Shown here in pieces: positions 47,501-58,653 of a stretch of DNA of 64,000 nt (the first letter of the stretch is position 1; each line of letters starts with the position of its first letter). Below the pieces are notes generated by a model. It was not told the DNA's origin, searched no databases, and saw only the letters and a program-made list of their open reading frames with translations. This DNA is from Diogma glabrata (Eukaryota > Arthropoda > Insecta > Diptera > Cylindrotomidae). The translations under genes and the position numbers were made by a program. Location of the stretch: the NCBI GenBank assembly GCA_963693315.1, contig OY856188.1:244509926-244573925 (forward strand), given 5' to 3'.

Positions 47501-49884
47501 AAAATTATAAATTACGTTTATCGGCTTTTTATTATTATTGACAGTTTTTAAACTGACAGTCAATAAACTGACAGATTAATTCCATTTTCAAAAATGTGTG
47601 CTAGCTTTGAACTTGTACTAAAAGCGATATCTCGAAAAGAGATCGAGAATACCAATTAGTGTAAAGGAATTATTTTGTGAGAAATACAAAACTCGAGATA
47701 AATAATAATTCCATTCCACTTCATTTTTTCTCACAGAACCAGAATCGAGGTACTGTTTTGGATTTTATGGCGTCTAGAAGTTATCATGTCCAAACTAGAT
47801 GGAAAAGCCTATAATTTAATCTTAAGGTACCACACACAAGATTCTTCAGAAACACTTTAGAAAGCTATAAAAATAATCTTTTCTAAGCTCCGCGCGGTAC
47901 AATTAATTATGGCTGATATCATCACACTATCCCAGATGGATAGAGAATACATTAATCAATACGCAGAACATAAATTTAGTAACAGTGGTGGGTTTGTTGT
48001 TTTGGAATTTGCTGGATGTAGTAGTGCTGTTTTCCAAATTTAACGTTTCTTCCCGTTTTTTAAATGTGTGTTGATCTTGCCATTTCGGAGACTGAGTCAT
48101 TGCTACCGCTGTCACCAAATGTTGTTTTTAACATCTTCAATCTTGCTTGCTCGTGGTTCTCTCTTCTACTGCCTTTTTGGACTTTTTCTTTCTATTGAAA
48201 TTTTTCACACTTTTTAAATTACTTGGTTTACCAAAAATATCAATAGAATTTGAGTTTCTTTTCAAATGTATTAACCAGAGTCATATTAATTGATTTTAAT
48301 GTAATTTTACTGTAATGTAGTATTTGTTTTCCCATAAATTATTTAATTGGATATTTTAACAAATATTAAAATACAGATAATTAGTTGCAACTTGCTTACA
48401 AAAATGTTTATATTTTATAGTGAAACTACAGTGGCTCCATAACAGGCCTATGTTTTGAATTAACTGGAATGAGAAGGAGTAAAATAAATTACAGTTTTTA
48501 CAACTTAGAGGGCCCAAGTGCGCGTAGCGCACGAGGGAAATTTTTAACCTCAAATGGCATGAGTGGTAATATTGAAAAATAATCGACTAATAATTTGATG
48601 ACGAGTTGTATTTAGCAGACAATTTAACGAACAGAAATAGTAACATTATTTCATACAACATAATCATACATAATAAAATATTATTTCATCTTAGTAGGCG
48701 CATAAATGTTATAAATTTGTAATTTATTTTTGACAAATAAACATAAACATGCAATCATTTATGAATGAAAACGGACATTTTTACTATTTGCAAATTGCAT
48801 TTTCACATAATTTTATATGTGAATTTTTGTTTTAAATTAATATATTAAGTAGGCGGAAAATATTCGAAAATATTCACTGTTCCTTCCTACCAGAAAAAAA
48901 TAATCGAAACAAATCGTTTTGATTTGCTAAAAAATAGTAAATGAAGCGTTTTTATTGGACCTTATTGAAACTTTATTTAGTGAGTTGAATTGTCTTTAAA
49001 ATCACCTCTAACTCAGTGATTACTAGATCACAAATATGTAAAAATTTAAACGAAAGATCGACTTCATATGAAAATTACACTAACTTATTAAAGAAATGTG
49101 CATGGTGCTCATAGTGACATTTTTAAATTTTAAATAAAACTGCTGTACCGGGCATAAGCTTTTATCAACTTTTGGTTGCTTCGAAAACGGTTGTATGACC
49201 TAAATTTTAACCAAAAATCTATGAGCTTAGAAATTATAAGAAAATTGACCCTGGTATGTTTTTAGATAAGGCATTTCTACTAAAATAGAGTGATTTGCAT
49301 ATGGCTACTGTATAGGATAAAAATGTATCTCTTGCAATTGGCTTGGATCGTGAATTACATCTACTACATTTACTACGTAAAGTATAAACAATTTTACACC
49401 AGTTTACTGTTACATAATTCGAAAGTAACAATATTGTGACACATTATCCAAAATTCACATTTTTTTGGTAGCAACTATGTCTGCGTAGTTCTGTTTAAAA
49501 AATGGAACAGCTGTCCGTGAATTAGTTAAAATTGGTGCCATTTAAACAAGCACTGACAAATTTATTATAAACCTATACAATAAAACTGGTGCCATGGAAC
49601 AAGGATCGTAAAAGTGAGTAATTCCAATTTTTCTGTTTTATTCCTTGTAATTCAAACGCCTTTTAAAGGAAATGTTTCTTTTTTCATATGGTGCTTATAG
49701 TTTTTATGAATCCAATCAACGTATTAATCGTTGCATTCCACCATTTATAAATCAATAGCTTTGAATATCCCAGATAGCATTTTGACCGTTATCTTTTACT
49801 ATCCATTCAGAGATTAATACGATATATTCAAGAGTAATTATCGACCAGACCCGAAAACATACATTCTGAATAATTTAAAGGAAA
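47501..49884. other. Intergenic stretch
   Basis: Mostly unassigned. 48508-48535 is a GC-rich patch with the perfect hairpin GTGCGC GTA GCGCAC. On the minus strand 48230-47927 encodes a basic then Ser/Thr-rich peptide (VKNFNRKKKSKKAVEERTTS) that might be a relic of a LINE ORF1, but nothing diagnostic remains. Confidence 0.4.
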
Positions 49885-49975
49885 AGTGATCTCCGTCGGG
49901 AATTGAAACCGGCATCCTTAAGTTACAAGGCTAGCACCTTATCAACGGAGCTAAAACTACGACACTATAAACCAA
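49885..49975 (-). mobile_element. tRNA-like SINE head
   Basis: On the - strand, TTTTAGCTCCGTTGATAAGG (A-box-like) is followed about 35 bases later by CCGGTTTCAATTCCCGACGG (B-box-like with a T-stem-like pair). This resembles a tRNA or a tRNA-derived SINE. The body does not fold into a clean tRNA with all stems by eye. Confidence 0.5.
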
Positions 49976-50277
49976 ACCATCAAAATGAAAAAAAGTGTCA
50001 AAAATGGAAAGATATAGAGGATAAAGACCACCAATTGATATTAAAATATATTTTTTCTCGTATCTAAAGCACGTTTTAGTTTTTGAACTTATCGGTCACA
50101 ATAAACGAACAATCTGTGCATCTATCTGTACAAATTTTACTGCAAAGTTGGTCGCTACATCAGAAATGTCGTAAAAACCGAAGTCGTTTTAAGCGAATAT
50201 TTTTAAAAAGGAACAAAGGCAGGTTCAACCATTATTTTGATTTTATGAAACTATTGGCGTGGGCGTTATAAGTGAAT

Positions 50278-51185
50278 TTCATGTATTCCAAAAATTATTA
50301 CAAAATCATAGATTAAAACTTTTTTCAAAAATTCTAAAAATATTGCAAAAATTATTACAAAATCAAAAATACAAACTTTTTTCAGAATTCCAAAAAAATT
50401 CAAACAAAATTCAAACATTTCCATGTCTAATTTCATGTTCAATTACATTTCATGTCATGCAAATAATTAAATGTTTTTCTTTCTGAAGAATTGGCAAAAA
50501 AATATATGAAAATCATTTTTTTGACACACTTGATAATATTTTTTTGACAAACTAACAATAAAATTCACAATAATAATAATTTCATGGTCAACTACATTCG
50601 ATGTCACACAAATAATTAATTTTATTTTTCTCCTTATTGGGTAAAAAAATAAATGAAAATCTTTCTTTTGACACACTTGACAACATTTTTTTGATAAATT
50701 TCTAATGCAATAATCTAGCTTTTGATCGCACATACCAGTCCCGACCATCAAGATTTCTCCACATTCATTATTACTACACATTATCCCTTAAAATGAACGT
50801 TTTTTAAGCAAAAAATATGCATATTTCCTTGTTTTGACACACTTTACGATTTTTTGACACACTTTCGGTACAGTTATCGAACACATCATCCTTTCGGCTC
50901 TTACCATTGAGTATACCTATTTTGAGAAACAAAAATTTTTAAAATTCCGGTTTAATCCGTGGTTTTCTAGATATCGTTGGTTGTTACGGCTGGCAGGCCG
51001 GCCGGCCAGTCGGCAGACAGAGATACGTTTGTTTTTTTGCTTTTTTGGAATAGATATGACCTAAAAAGATGAGAAACGCTAAAAAAAGTGGGATTAGAAT
51101 TTCACTTTTGGCTCATGAATGTAATGTTTGGCTCATGAATGTTAGGTCTTTCAGACCGAAGTAACTTTCAGACCGAAGTAATTTG
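50278..51185 (-). repeat. Composite satellite-bearing repeat, truncated copy
   Basis: In - orientation it has a short cassette C (50278-50420), cassette B (about 50420-50720) and a complete cassette A. Cassette A ends AGGTCTTTCAGACCGAAGTAA, followed by a short duplication of the terminus (TTTCAGACCGAAGTAATTT to 51185). Cassette D and most of C are missing. It faces the copy at 51771 head to head. Confidence 0.82.
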
Positions 51186-51770
51186 GCAAGTTTACAATAA
51201 AAGAAGCAGTTGCATTTCGCAAAATGTGCAAACATAAGATATTTAAAGAATTTTAGCACAAACTCAGTATCGACGAAAACTTCTTAGACTACCCTCAGAG
51301 TTCAGACTATTTTCTTTGACTACCTTTTCTCTATAAACCAAAGGAAAACCGTTCTAAATGCACAAGGAAGTTGTTTTAAAAAATCTCACAATTAATCAAA
51401 TGAAAAACAAACTAATTAAAAAAATTTTAAAATAAATTTAATTAATGCGAAAACCAAAATATTCGATTCGTTTAAAAAAACATCAAAATTTCGAAACTGT
51501 GTTATTTTTTTTGTGAAATTTCCGTCTTCAAGGAAATAAATGTCAAATCATTCTTGTTTGTGATTTTAAAAATTTTTCATTGGCTCTTTGCGTTAATTGT
51601 GTTTATGTTTAAATATTTCGGTTAAAAAAAATTTTATTATAAACAACAAAATGTGTAATTAATCTAAAAATATTTTTCAAATTGTTTATGTCTACATTTC
51701 AAGAAGTCAAGTTATAGTTAAAAGAAATTCAATTTTGTCATAATTGAACAGATATTGTAATTTTAAATCA
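51186..51770. other. Spacer between two head-to-head composite repeats
   Basis: 585 bases of AT-rich DNA with no recognised feature lie between the inverted cassette-A ends at 51185 and 51771. Confidence 0.5.
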
Positions 51771-53508
51771 ATTACTTCGGTCTGAAAGACCTAAGTAATA
51801 CCTTCGGTCTGAAAGACCTAAGTAGTACCTAAGTAATAAGTATTACATTCTTGAGCCAAAAGTGAAATTCTTACCCCCACTGTTTTGGCATTTCTCGATG
51901 TTTTAGGACCTACTGATTCTATAAAAGCAAATAAAAAAATGTATATCTGTCTGCCGGCCGGCCGTCACAACCGACGAGATCTCGAAAACCGCTGGAAGGA
52001 TTTCGAAAATAGGTATACTCAATGGGAAAAGCCGAAAGGGCGATGTGCTCGGTAGCTGTACCGGAAGTGTGTCAAAACAAGTCAATTTGCATATTTTTTG
52101 CTTACAAACGTTCATTTTGAGTGATTACGAATAGGAACATTGAATTTGGAGAAATCTTGATGGTCGGGATTGATATGTGAGACTGAAAACTAGATTATTG
52201 CATTATAAGTTTGTCAAAAAAATGTTGTCAAGTGTGTCAAAAGAATGATTTTCATTTTCTTTTTGCTCAATTTTTTGGAAAAAAATTAAATTAGTTATTT
52301 GTTTGACATGAAATGTTAGCGAACATGAAATTAGCCATGGAAATTTTTGATTTTGTTATAATTTTTGAAATATTTTTGGAATTTTGAAAAAAAAATATAC
52401 AATTTGATTTTGTAAGAATTTTCGGAATATTTTTAGAGTTTTGAAAAAGTTTAAATTTTTGGTTTCATTATAATTTATGGAATATTTTTGGAATTTTGAA
52501 GGAAGTTTGTATTTTTGGTTTTTTTATAATTTTTGCGATATTTTTAGAATGTGGGAAAAAGTTTTAGAATTTTTTATTTGGAAAAAGTTTCAGTTTTTGA
52601 TTTTGTAATATTTTTTGAGTTTTGAAACAAATTCGTATTTTTAATTTTGTTATAATTTTTTTAAATATTTTTGGAATTTTAAAAAAAGTTTGTATTTTTG
52701 ATTTTTTTATAATTTTTGCAATATTTTTAGCATTTTGAAAAAGTTTAAATGTTTGATTTTATTATAATTTTTGGAATTTTGAAAAAGCTTGCACTTTGAT
52801 TTTGTTATAATTTTTAGAATATTTTAAGAATTTTGAAAAAAGTTTGAATTTTTGCAATATTTTTAAAATTTTGAATAAATTTAATTTGTGATTTTATTAT
52901 AATTTTTGGAATTTTGAAAAAAAAATTTATTTGTGATTTTGTTATAATTTTTGCAATTTTTTAAGAATATTGGAAATCGTTTTAATTTTTGATTTTGTTA
53001 TAATTTTTGTAATATTTTTAGAATTTTGAAAAAGCTTCAATCTTTGATTTTGTAATAATTTTTGGAATGTTTTTAGAACTTTAAAAAAATGTTTAAATTT
53101 TTGATTTTATTTTAACTTTTAGAATTTTTGTGAAATTTTGAAACAAATACGAATTATTGATTTTTTAATATTTTCTTGAAACGATAAATGGAGAGGTTTT
53201 TGAGTAGTTTGCTGGGTGTATCATCTTTTCACTAAGTTATATAATTTATGATCTGTTATAATTTTCCGTCAACGTATTAATATATCGTGTTTGTTTTGTA
53301 ATAAATTTCTAAGCAGAGATAAAAAAAATACTTTTACTTTATAACAAAGAGTTTTGAGAGTAAGAGTATGTTTGATATATATCGCTGCCCAAAACTAATA
53401 ACAATGTCCTCACAAAAGTTTTTTGCAGAAAACTATATCAAAATCCTTAACCCAGACCAAAGTCTTGATATCTCAGAGCTGTGAAATTTCAGCCCCTTCA
53501 TATTTTTC
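51771..53508 (+). repeat. Composite satellite-bearing repeat, full-length copy
   Basis: It starts ATTACTTCGGTCTGAAAGAC with the terminal motif duplicated twice within 80 bases (51776 and 51803). Cassettes A (CTGCCGGCCGGCCGTCACAA at 51951), B (to about 52330), C (about 52335-53170) and D follow. It ends TCTTGATATCTCAGAGCTGT GAAATTTCAGCCCC near 53495. ATCTCAGAGCTGTGAaAT is a terminal hairpin seen in all D ends. Confidence 0.85.
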
Positions 53509-55605
53509 AAGAAAAACAATGATTATGAATTAAGAAGTCTAATTTAAACAGTTTGGAGTATCTATTTCAAATAAAAATTACATTACTTGATTTCAATGTA
53601 TGTATGGGTTTGTTTACATGGTTCAGTTTTAAATGATGAAAAGCGACTCGATGCGAGATAAAGCGGCTCACTATCACTATGATTTTCTAAACAAGTAAAA
53701 GTCAAGGAGAAAAGTGCACTCTAGATAAAAAAGCACTGAAAATTTAACGCAACTGACACTTTACGTGATTTAATTTATTAATCTGGTATCAACAGTCATA
53801 AGCTCTATACGAAAATTCTAAACGTGAATATGGCAGTATTATTATTTAGCTAACATCCATAAGTCGCAAACGTGAGAGAAATTAGTTTGTCAGAAAATGC
53901 AAACGTGATTGTAAAAAGTGTCACAAAAACTGCCTCCAAAATTTAACCAAACAAGATTTAATGTTAGTTCCAATTTTATTTTTATCGATTTGCATTCGTC
54001 TGCTTTTTAACAGAAACTGTTTATGGCACGAAAAACAAATTGCTTTTTAATTTCAAAAAAAAACATCTGGAATGTTTTTTTTTTCAAGTTTATTAGAAAT
54101 ACTAACGAATTATAAGGAAAACAAAACATTTCTTATTTGCATGACTTTTAAATATTTTATCTTTTGGATTTTAATCTTTTCGCGTAACTTGACCCGAATT
54201 ACTTTAAAATCGAACCATTGGTTTTCGAGGTATCGCCAATCTTTTATACTAAAACTAAAGTCATATTTTTGGGAACTATAACCAATAGATAGAGTGAACC
54301 AATTTTTTTCCTCAATGCTACATACTATAAGATCTATATAAATGGGTATATTAAAAACCACCCATAAATTTCAATATCTAAAAATTATCTCGTTTTTCAA
54401 TTATATTTATCTATCGACATTGTAAGTAATAATTAAATCTTGTGCTTTAGAACATTATCAACATGTAAAAACTACAAATTTTTTTATATTTTCAATTATT
54501 CTTTGTTTTAAAGTTAACTCCTCTAAAGTTAAAAACTTGTCGCTGTAATTGAATATATTTATTTTACAAAAGATATATAAATTATAATTTTATGTAATAA
54601 ATTTGAAAATTCAATTAAAATATCAAGTTTAGGAAAAACATACAATTTAATCATGAATTTTCGATCTTGCGATTGTAGATTTAATTAATTTTTAATTAAT
54701 ATTTTTTTCTAAAAGGATGGACAGGAAAGGAAACAATATGTATATTCATTATGATGCATGGTTTGGTGTTATGATATTTTATTATAGAGCTTATCCATTT
54801 CATTAAACGGATAACCACACTTTAAATTTATGGATTGAATAAAATATAAAAATTCCAAAAATCGTGCAAGTAATAGAAAAAACAACAAATCTTAATTAAT
54901 TTGATTTATTTTGTTGAAGTGTTAGAATTTTTTTTGTGATTCTTAAAAAAAGTTTAACATATTGAATAAAATTTTAATTGATATTATTTCTAAATTGTTG
55001 TTCGAATTATTTGTATGTTGAATTCTCGAACAAAATGAAGTACATAATATGTTCCACTGAAGTTTATTTGTGTTTAATTACTCCCACAGAATAAAATGCA
55101 TGTAGTTGAGAAAAAAAATAGTGTCTGATCCTTGAACCGTACAGTAAATGAAGAATTCAAGCGGTTTGATTTTTTGGTTACAGTTGTTAATTATCCGTTG
55201 AAAGTTATTTTGTATACCATGATTTCATGATTTATCTATACATATAAAATAGTTATTTTATATCAATTAATCACGTTCCACTCACCACACTTAATATGAA
55301 ACAGCCTTTATATAGACTTTTTATCTATCTTTAAATATGAATGAGTTAGGAGAAACTGATATGTTGTGACCACGGGTTTTGTATGGGTTTAACGTCGCTA
55401 CGGTCCGCTTGTGTTTATACCTCGTCCTCAGAACGGCCATTCCAACCTAACCTGACCTAGAAGAAACTATGGATATATTTAGATTTTTAAATGGTACTGC
55501 AAACCTTTTCATTTCTGAGGGTGCGAGCTATTCGAGGGAAGACTGAGGAGAGGATTGAATACCATGACTAATCTGTAAGAACACAGTTCTACAGTTCACA
55601 GTTCC
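53509..55605. other. AT-rich intergenic stretch
   Basis: No gene was recognised. 55360-55460 is GC-richer and ends ATTCCAACCTAACCTGACCTAG, which looks like part of a dispersed element. Overlapping open frames at 54072-54361 on both strands have no domain. Confidence 0.4.
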
Positions 55606-56147
55606 TTATAATTTTTTAAATAATACGTTTTTTAGCCTGAAAATAGGCTCCTATATGTTTTTTTGGTCGCTGATTACGAATCCAACGTCATTTTTCCAAA
55701 ATAATAACGTGAAAAGCGGAAAATCGAGAAAATATCAACGAATTTCCAATTTTAGAGTATCATTACGAGTTGCATATCATTTTCAATGTTTTTAAGTACG
55801 CTGGCAATGAATTTTCACTTAAAAAGCAAAAATCTTTAAAAAGTGTTGGAAAACTGTGAAAATTATTTGGAAAATTTGGAAAATTATGATTGCAAAACCA
55901 TGCAATATATCGTTTTAGTAATTGTTTTTGGTCTCTGATCTCAAATTTAATATTTATAATGAAGAAATGAAATTTTCTATTTTACCGGAAAATGGCAAAA
56001 AAAAATCTCCATTTAAAAAATTTTAATCTTTCGTTTTTGTAATTTTGTCGTGTTGGTTTTGGTCACTGACCTCAAATTTGATATTTATATTTAAGAAAAT
56101 TTTCTATTTTCTCGGAAAAAAAAGAAAAAAATTAATAATAAAATAAT

Positions 56148-56225
56148 AATAAAATATAATAATAAATAATAATAAAATAATAATAATAATAATAATAATA
56201 AATAATAATAAAATATAATAATAAA
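56148..56225. repeat. AAT/AATAAA microsatellite
   Basis: This is a run of AATAATAAT with AAAATAATA variants, inside the long-TIR element, upstream of the CXC ORF. Confidence 0.9.
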
Positions 56226-56352
56226 TGTCCCTGAAAACACATTTTTTGTTATAAATATTGAATAAATTACAACAACTTCTTGTTCAAAAACTTCATACTT
56301 CCGATTAAAAAATTGAAATTTTTTATTTAAAATTTAAATGTTGTATTGATGA

Positions 56353-56658
56353 ATGTATAATTTTTTAATGCGAGTTTTAAATGTCATTATGTGTTCATGT
56401 AAAACTGGATGCGGCCGAGCTTGTAGGTGTCGAAAAAATAGCATGTATTGCTCATTAAGTTGTTTATGCAGTAAAGGGGACAACTGTACATATATTCAAC
56501 CGAGTGATACACCTCGTGATGAAGAATGTGTCACAACCACAGAAGATCAGGAAAATCGTGCAAATGACACAGAAAATGAAAGTGAAACAGAACAACAGCT
56601 TGCATCAGAACAACAGTATCCAGTTCTTGAAAATGAATCGGATGATGAAAATTTCTAA
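56353..56658 (+). CDS. CXC-type cysteine-rich small protein in a long-TIR element
   Basis: A 101-codon frame starts at ATG 56353, preceded by two in-frame TGA codons, and stops at 56656-56658. Residues about 14-45 have nine cysteines in the pattern CxC-x4-C-x3-CxC-x6-C-x3-CxC-x5-C (core CSCKTGCGRACRCRKN ... CLCSKGDNC). This matches half of the zinc-binding CXC (tesmin/TSO1) motif, a DNA-binding fold. The remaining ~55 residues are acidic and Glu/Asn/Thr-rich (TENESETEQQ), ending ESDDENF. It may be a stand-alone small protein or the last exon of a larger transposon protein, since a GAG or TAG acceptor could precede it. It is intact with no stop, unlike the other transposon genes here. The function in transposition is inferred only. 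Confidence 0.6.
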   Translation: MYNFLMRVLNVIMCSCKTGCGRACRCRKNSMYCSLSCLCSKGDNCTYIQPSDTPRDEECVTTTEDQENRANDTENESETEQQLASEQQYPVLENESDDENF

Positions 56659-56734
56659 AATAATATTTCTTATATTTTAATATAATTTTTTTTTATATTT
56701 ATTTGAGCTATTTCACGAAGATTCAACATCGTTT

Positions 56735-57112
56735 TTACTTGACCCCTTTTAATTTTGATTATTTTTTGTTTATAGATCTTTCATAAATAAAAAATATAAG
56801 TTATCTTAGAATTTTTTTTTCGACCAGGGGTCTTCATAGGGTGCCCCTCAATTTTTCGTTATTTTGTGATGTGAGTGCATTTTGACGAGCGATTGTAGAA
56901 AAACTACTCAATCGATTTTCATAAATGGTATGTGGTTGAATAGGTATTAGAACAAAGTTTTTAAAAATGTACACTGTTAATTTTTTGAAACAATTTTTAA
57001 CGGTGTAACATAAGGAAAAAACGGTGTAATTGAACAAAAGATGGCGCTACACCTTTTTTTTAACTAAATTGAAGCTTATTTTATATCTAACTACTTGTGA
57101 AAGTTTAGGACT
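56735..57112 (+). repeat. Conserved 3' block of the CXC element
   Basis: Matches 33312-33675 over its whole length with small indels. It contains two AACGGTGTA words (about 57000 and 57021) and ends GGCGCTACACCTTTTTTTTAA ... GTGAAAGTTTAGGA. It has no open frame on either strand, so conservation reflects copy history or a structural role. Confidence 0.85.
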
Positions 57113-57729
57113 AATTTATACGTTCTACGTTCTCATCTAAACAACATTTAAATTTTAAATAAAAAATTTAAATTTTTTAATCGGAAAATTTTTTTCGCCA
57201 TTTTTTGGGAAAATAGAAAATTTTTCTTCATTGTAAATATTAAATTTGAGATCAGAGACCAAAAACAATTACTAAAACGATATATTGCATGGTTTTGCAA
57301 TCATAATTTTCCAAATTTTCCAAATAATTTTCACAGTTTTCCAACACTTTTTAAAGATAGTTACTTTTTGAGTGAAAATTCGTTGCCAGTGTACTTAAAA
57401 ATAAAAATAATAATACTCTAAAATTGGAAATTCGGTGAAATTTTCTCGATTTTCCGCTTTTCACGTTTTTATTTTGGAAAAATGACGTCGGATTCGTAGT
57501 CAGTGACCAAAATAACATATAGGCTATTTTCAGGCTAAAAAACGTATTATTTACAAAATTATAAATAGACAAAAATATTTTATTTTGATAAAAGGCCAAA
57601 AGGGTGGTTATTAAGGGGTAAAAAAATAAGGGAGGTCGACCACCAACTTTTTTCGACCGGTGAATGATCCTGAGGATATAAATAACACGTTACAAAAGAA
57701 AATTTTCGATTTAAAGATGTAGTTTTCAT

Positions 57730-58653
57730 TATAATAATAACAAAATTTCATGTCTTACAAATACTTAATTTTATTTTTTCCAAAAAATTGGGTAAAAAAA
57801 TAAATCAAAATCTTTTGACACTCTTAAAATGGCATAATTCTCTATGGTAATAATAAAATTTCATGTCATACAAATAATTTATTTTATTTTTTCCAAAAAA
57901 TTGGGTAAAAAAATAAATCAAAATTTTTCTTTTGACACACTTGACATTATTTTTTTGACAAACTTATAATGCCATAATTCTCTATAATAATAATAAAAGT
58001 TCATGTCATACAAATAATTAATTTTATGTTTTCCAAAAAATTGGGTAAAAAATAAATAAAAATCTTTCTTTTGACACGCTTAAAATGGCATAATTCTCTA
58101 TAATAATAATAAAATTTCAAGTCATACAAATAATTAATTTTATTTTCTCAAAAAAATTGGGTAAAAAAATAAATCAAAATCTTTCTTTTGACACAGTTGA
58201 CAACAATTTTTTGACGAACTTATAATGCAATAATCTAGTTTTTGGTCTCACATGCCAATCCCGACCATCAAAATTTCTTCAAATTCAATGTGTATATTCG
58301 TAATCACTTAAAATGAACGTTTTTTAAGCAAAAACTATGCAAATTTCCTCGTTTTGACACGCTTGACGATTTTTTGACACACTTCCGGTACAGTTATCCA
58401 ACCATCGTCCTTTCGGCTCTTCCTATTGAGTAAACCTATTTAGAAAAAAAAAATTTGAAATCCGTTCAGCGGATATCTAGATTTCGTAGGTTGTGACGGC
58501 CGGCCGGCCGGCAGACAGGCACTCATTTTTTTTTTTGCTTTTTTAGAATCAGTAGGTTCTAAAACGTCGAGAAATTCCAAAAAACGTGGGGTAAAAAATT
58601 TCACTTTTGGCTCATGAATGCAATACTTAGGTTTTTTTCAAAACCGAAGTAAA
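57730..58653 (-). repeat. Composite satellite-bearing repeat with amplified cassette B
   Basis: In - orientation, four to five tandem units of about 110-120 bp (57740-58190) repeat AAATTTCATGTCATACAAAT, CCAAAAAATTGGGTAAAAAA and TCTTTTGACACAC. A complete cassette A follows, ending ...AAAACCGAAGTAA at 58653. Cassettes C and D are missing. This copy shows cassette B can expand in tandem as C does elsewhere. Confidence 0.82.

Larger units (their letters stand above)
55606..57563 (+). mobile_element. ~1.96-kb element with ~390-bp inverted ends around a CXC ORF
   Basis: The left arm (about 55606-56030) and right arm (about 57175-57563) are inverted copies. They share AATAATACGTTTTTTAGCCT, GTGAAAAGCGGAAAATCGAG, GTGTTGGAAAACTGTGAAAA and TGATTGCAAAACCATGCAAT / GTTTTTGGTCTCTGATCTC in the left-arm sense. 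Both outer ends abut TTATAA. The interior holds an AAT-rich microsatellite, a 101-codon cysteine-rich ORF (56353-56658) and a conserved 3' block (56735-57112) found again at 33312. Long inverted ends with one small ORF suggest an internally deleted large DNA transposon; the superfamily is undetermined. Confidence 0.8.

Noticed and set aside
47927..48230. LINE ORF1 (gag-like) gene on the minus strand
   Set aside because: Only a basic/Ser-Thr-rich composition supports it; no zinc knuckle or adjacent reverse transcriptase.
36520..53508. Helitron identity of the composite family from the D-end hairpin
   Set aside because: No CTRR 3' end, no 5' TC end and no A|T insertion site could be shown, so only the hairpin is reported.
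54072..54361. Overlapping 69- and 83-codon open frames
   Set aside because: Both strands are open over the same AT-rich stretch, with no domain, splice or start-site support.
55606..57563. Maverick/Polinton identity of the long-TIR CXC element
   Set aside because: Long inverted ends fit, but no DNA polymerase B, integrase or capsid-type gene is present and the target duplication is not defined.
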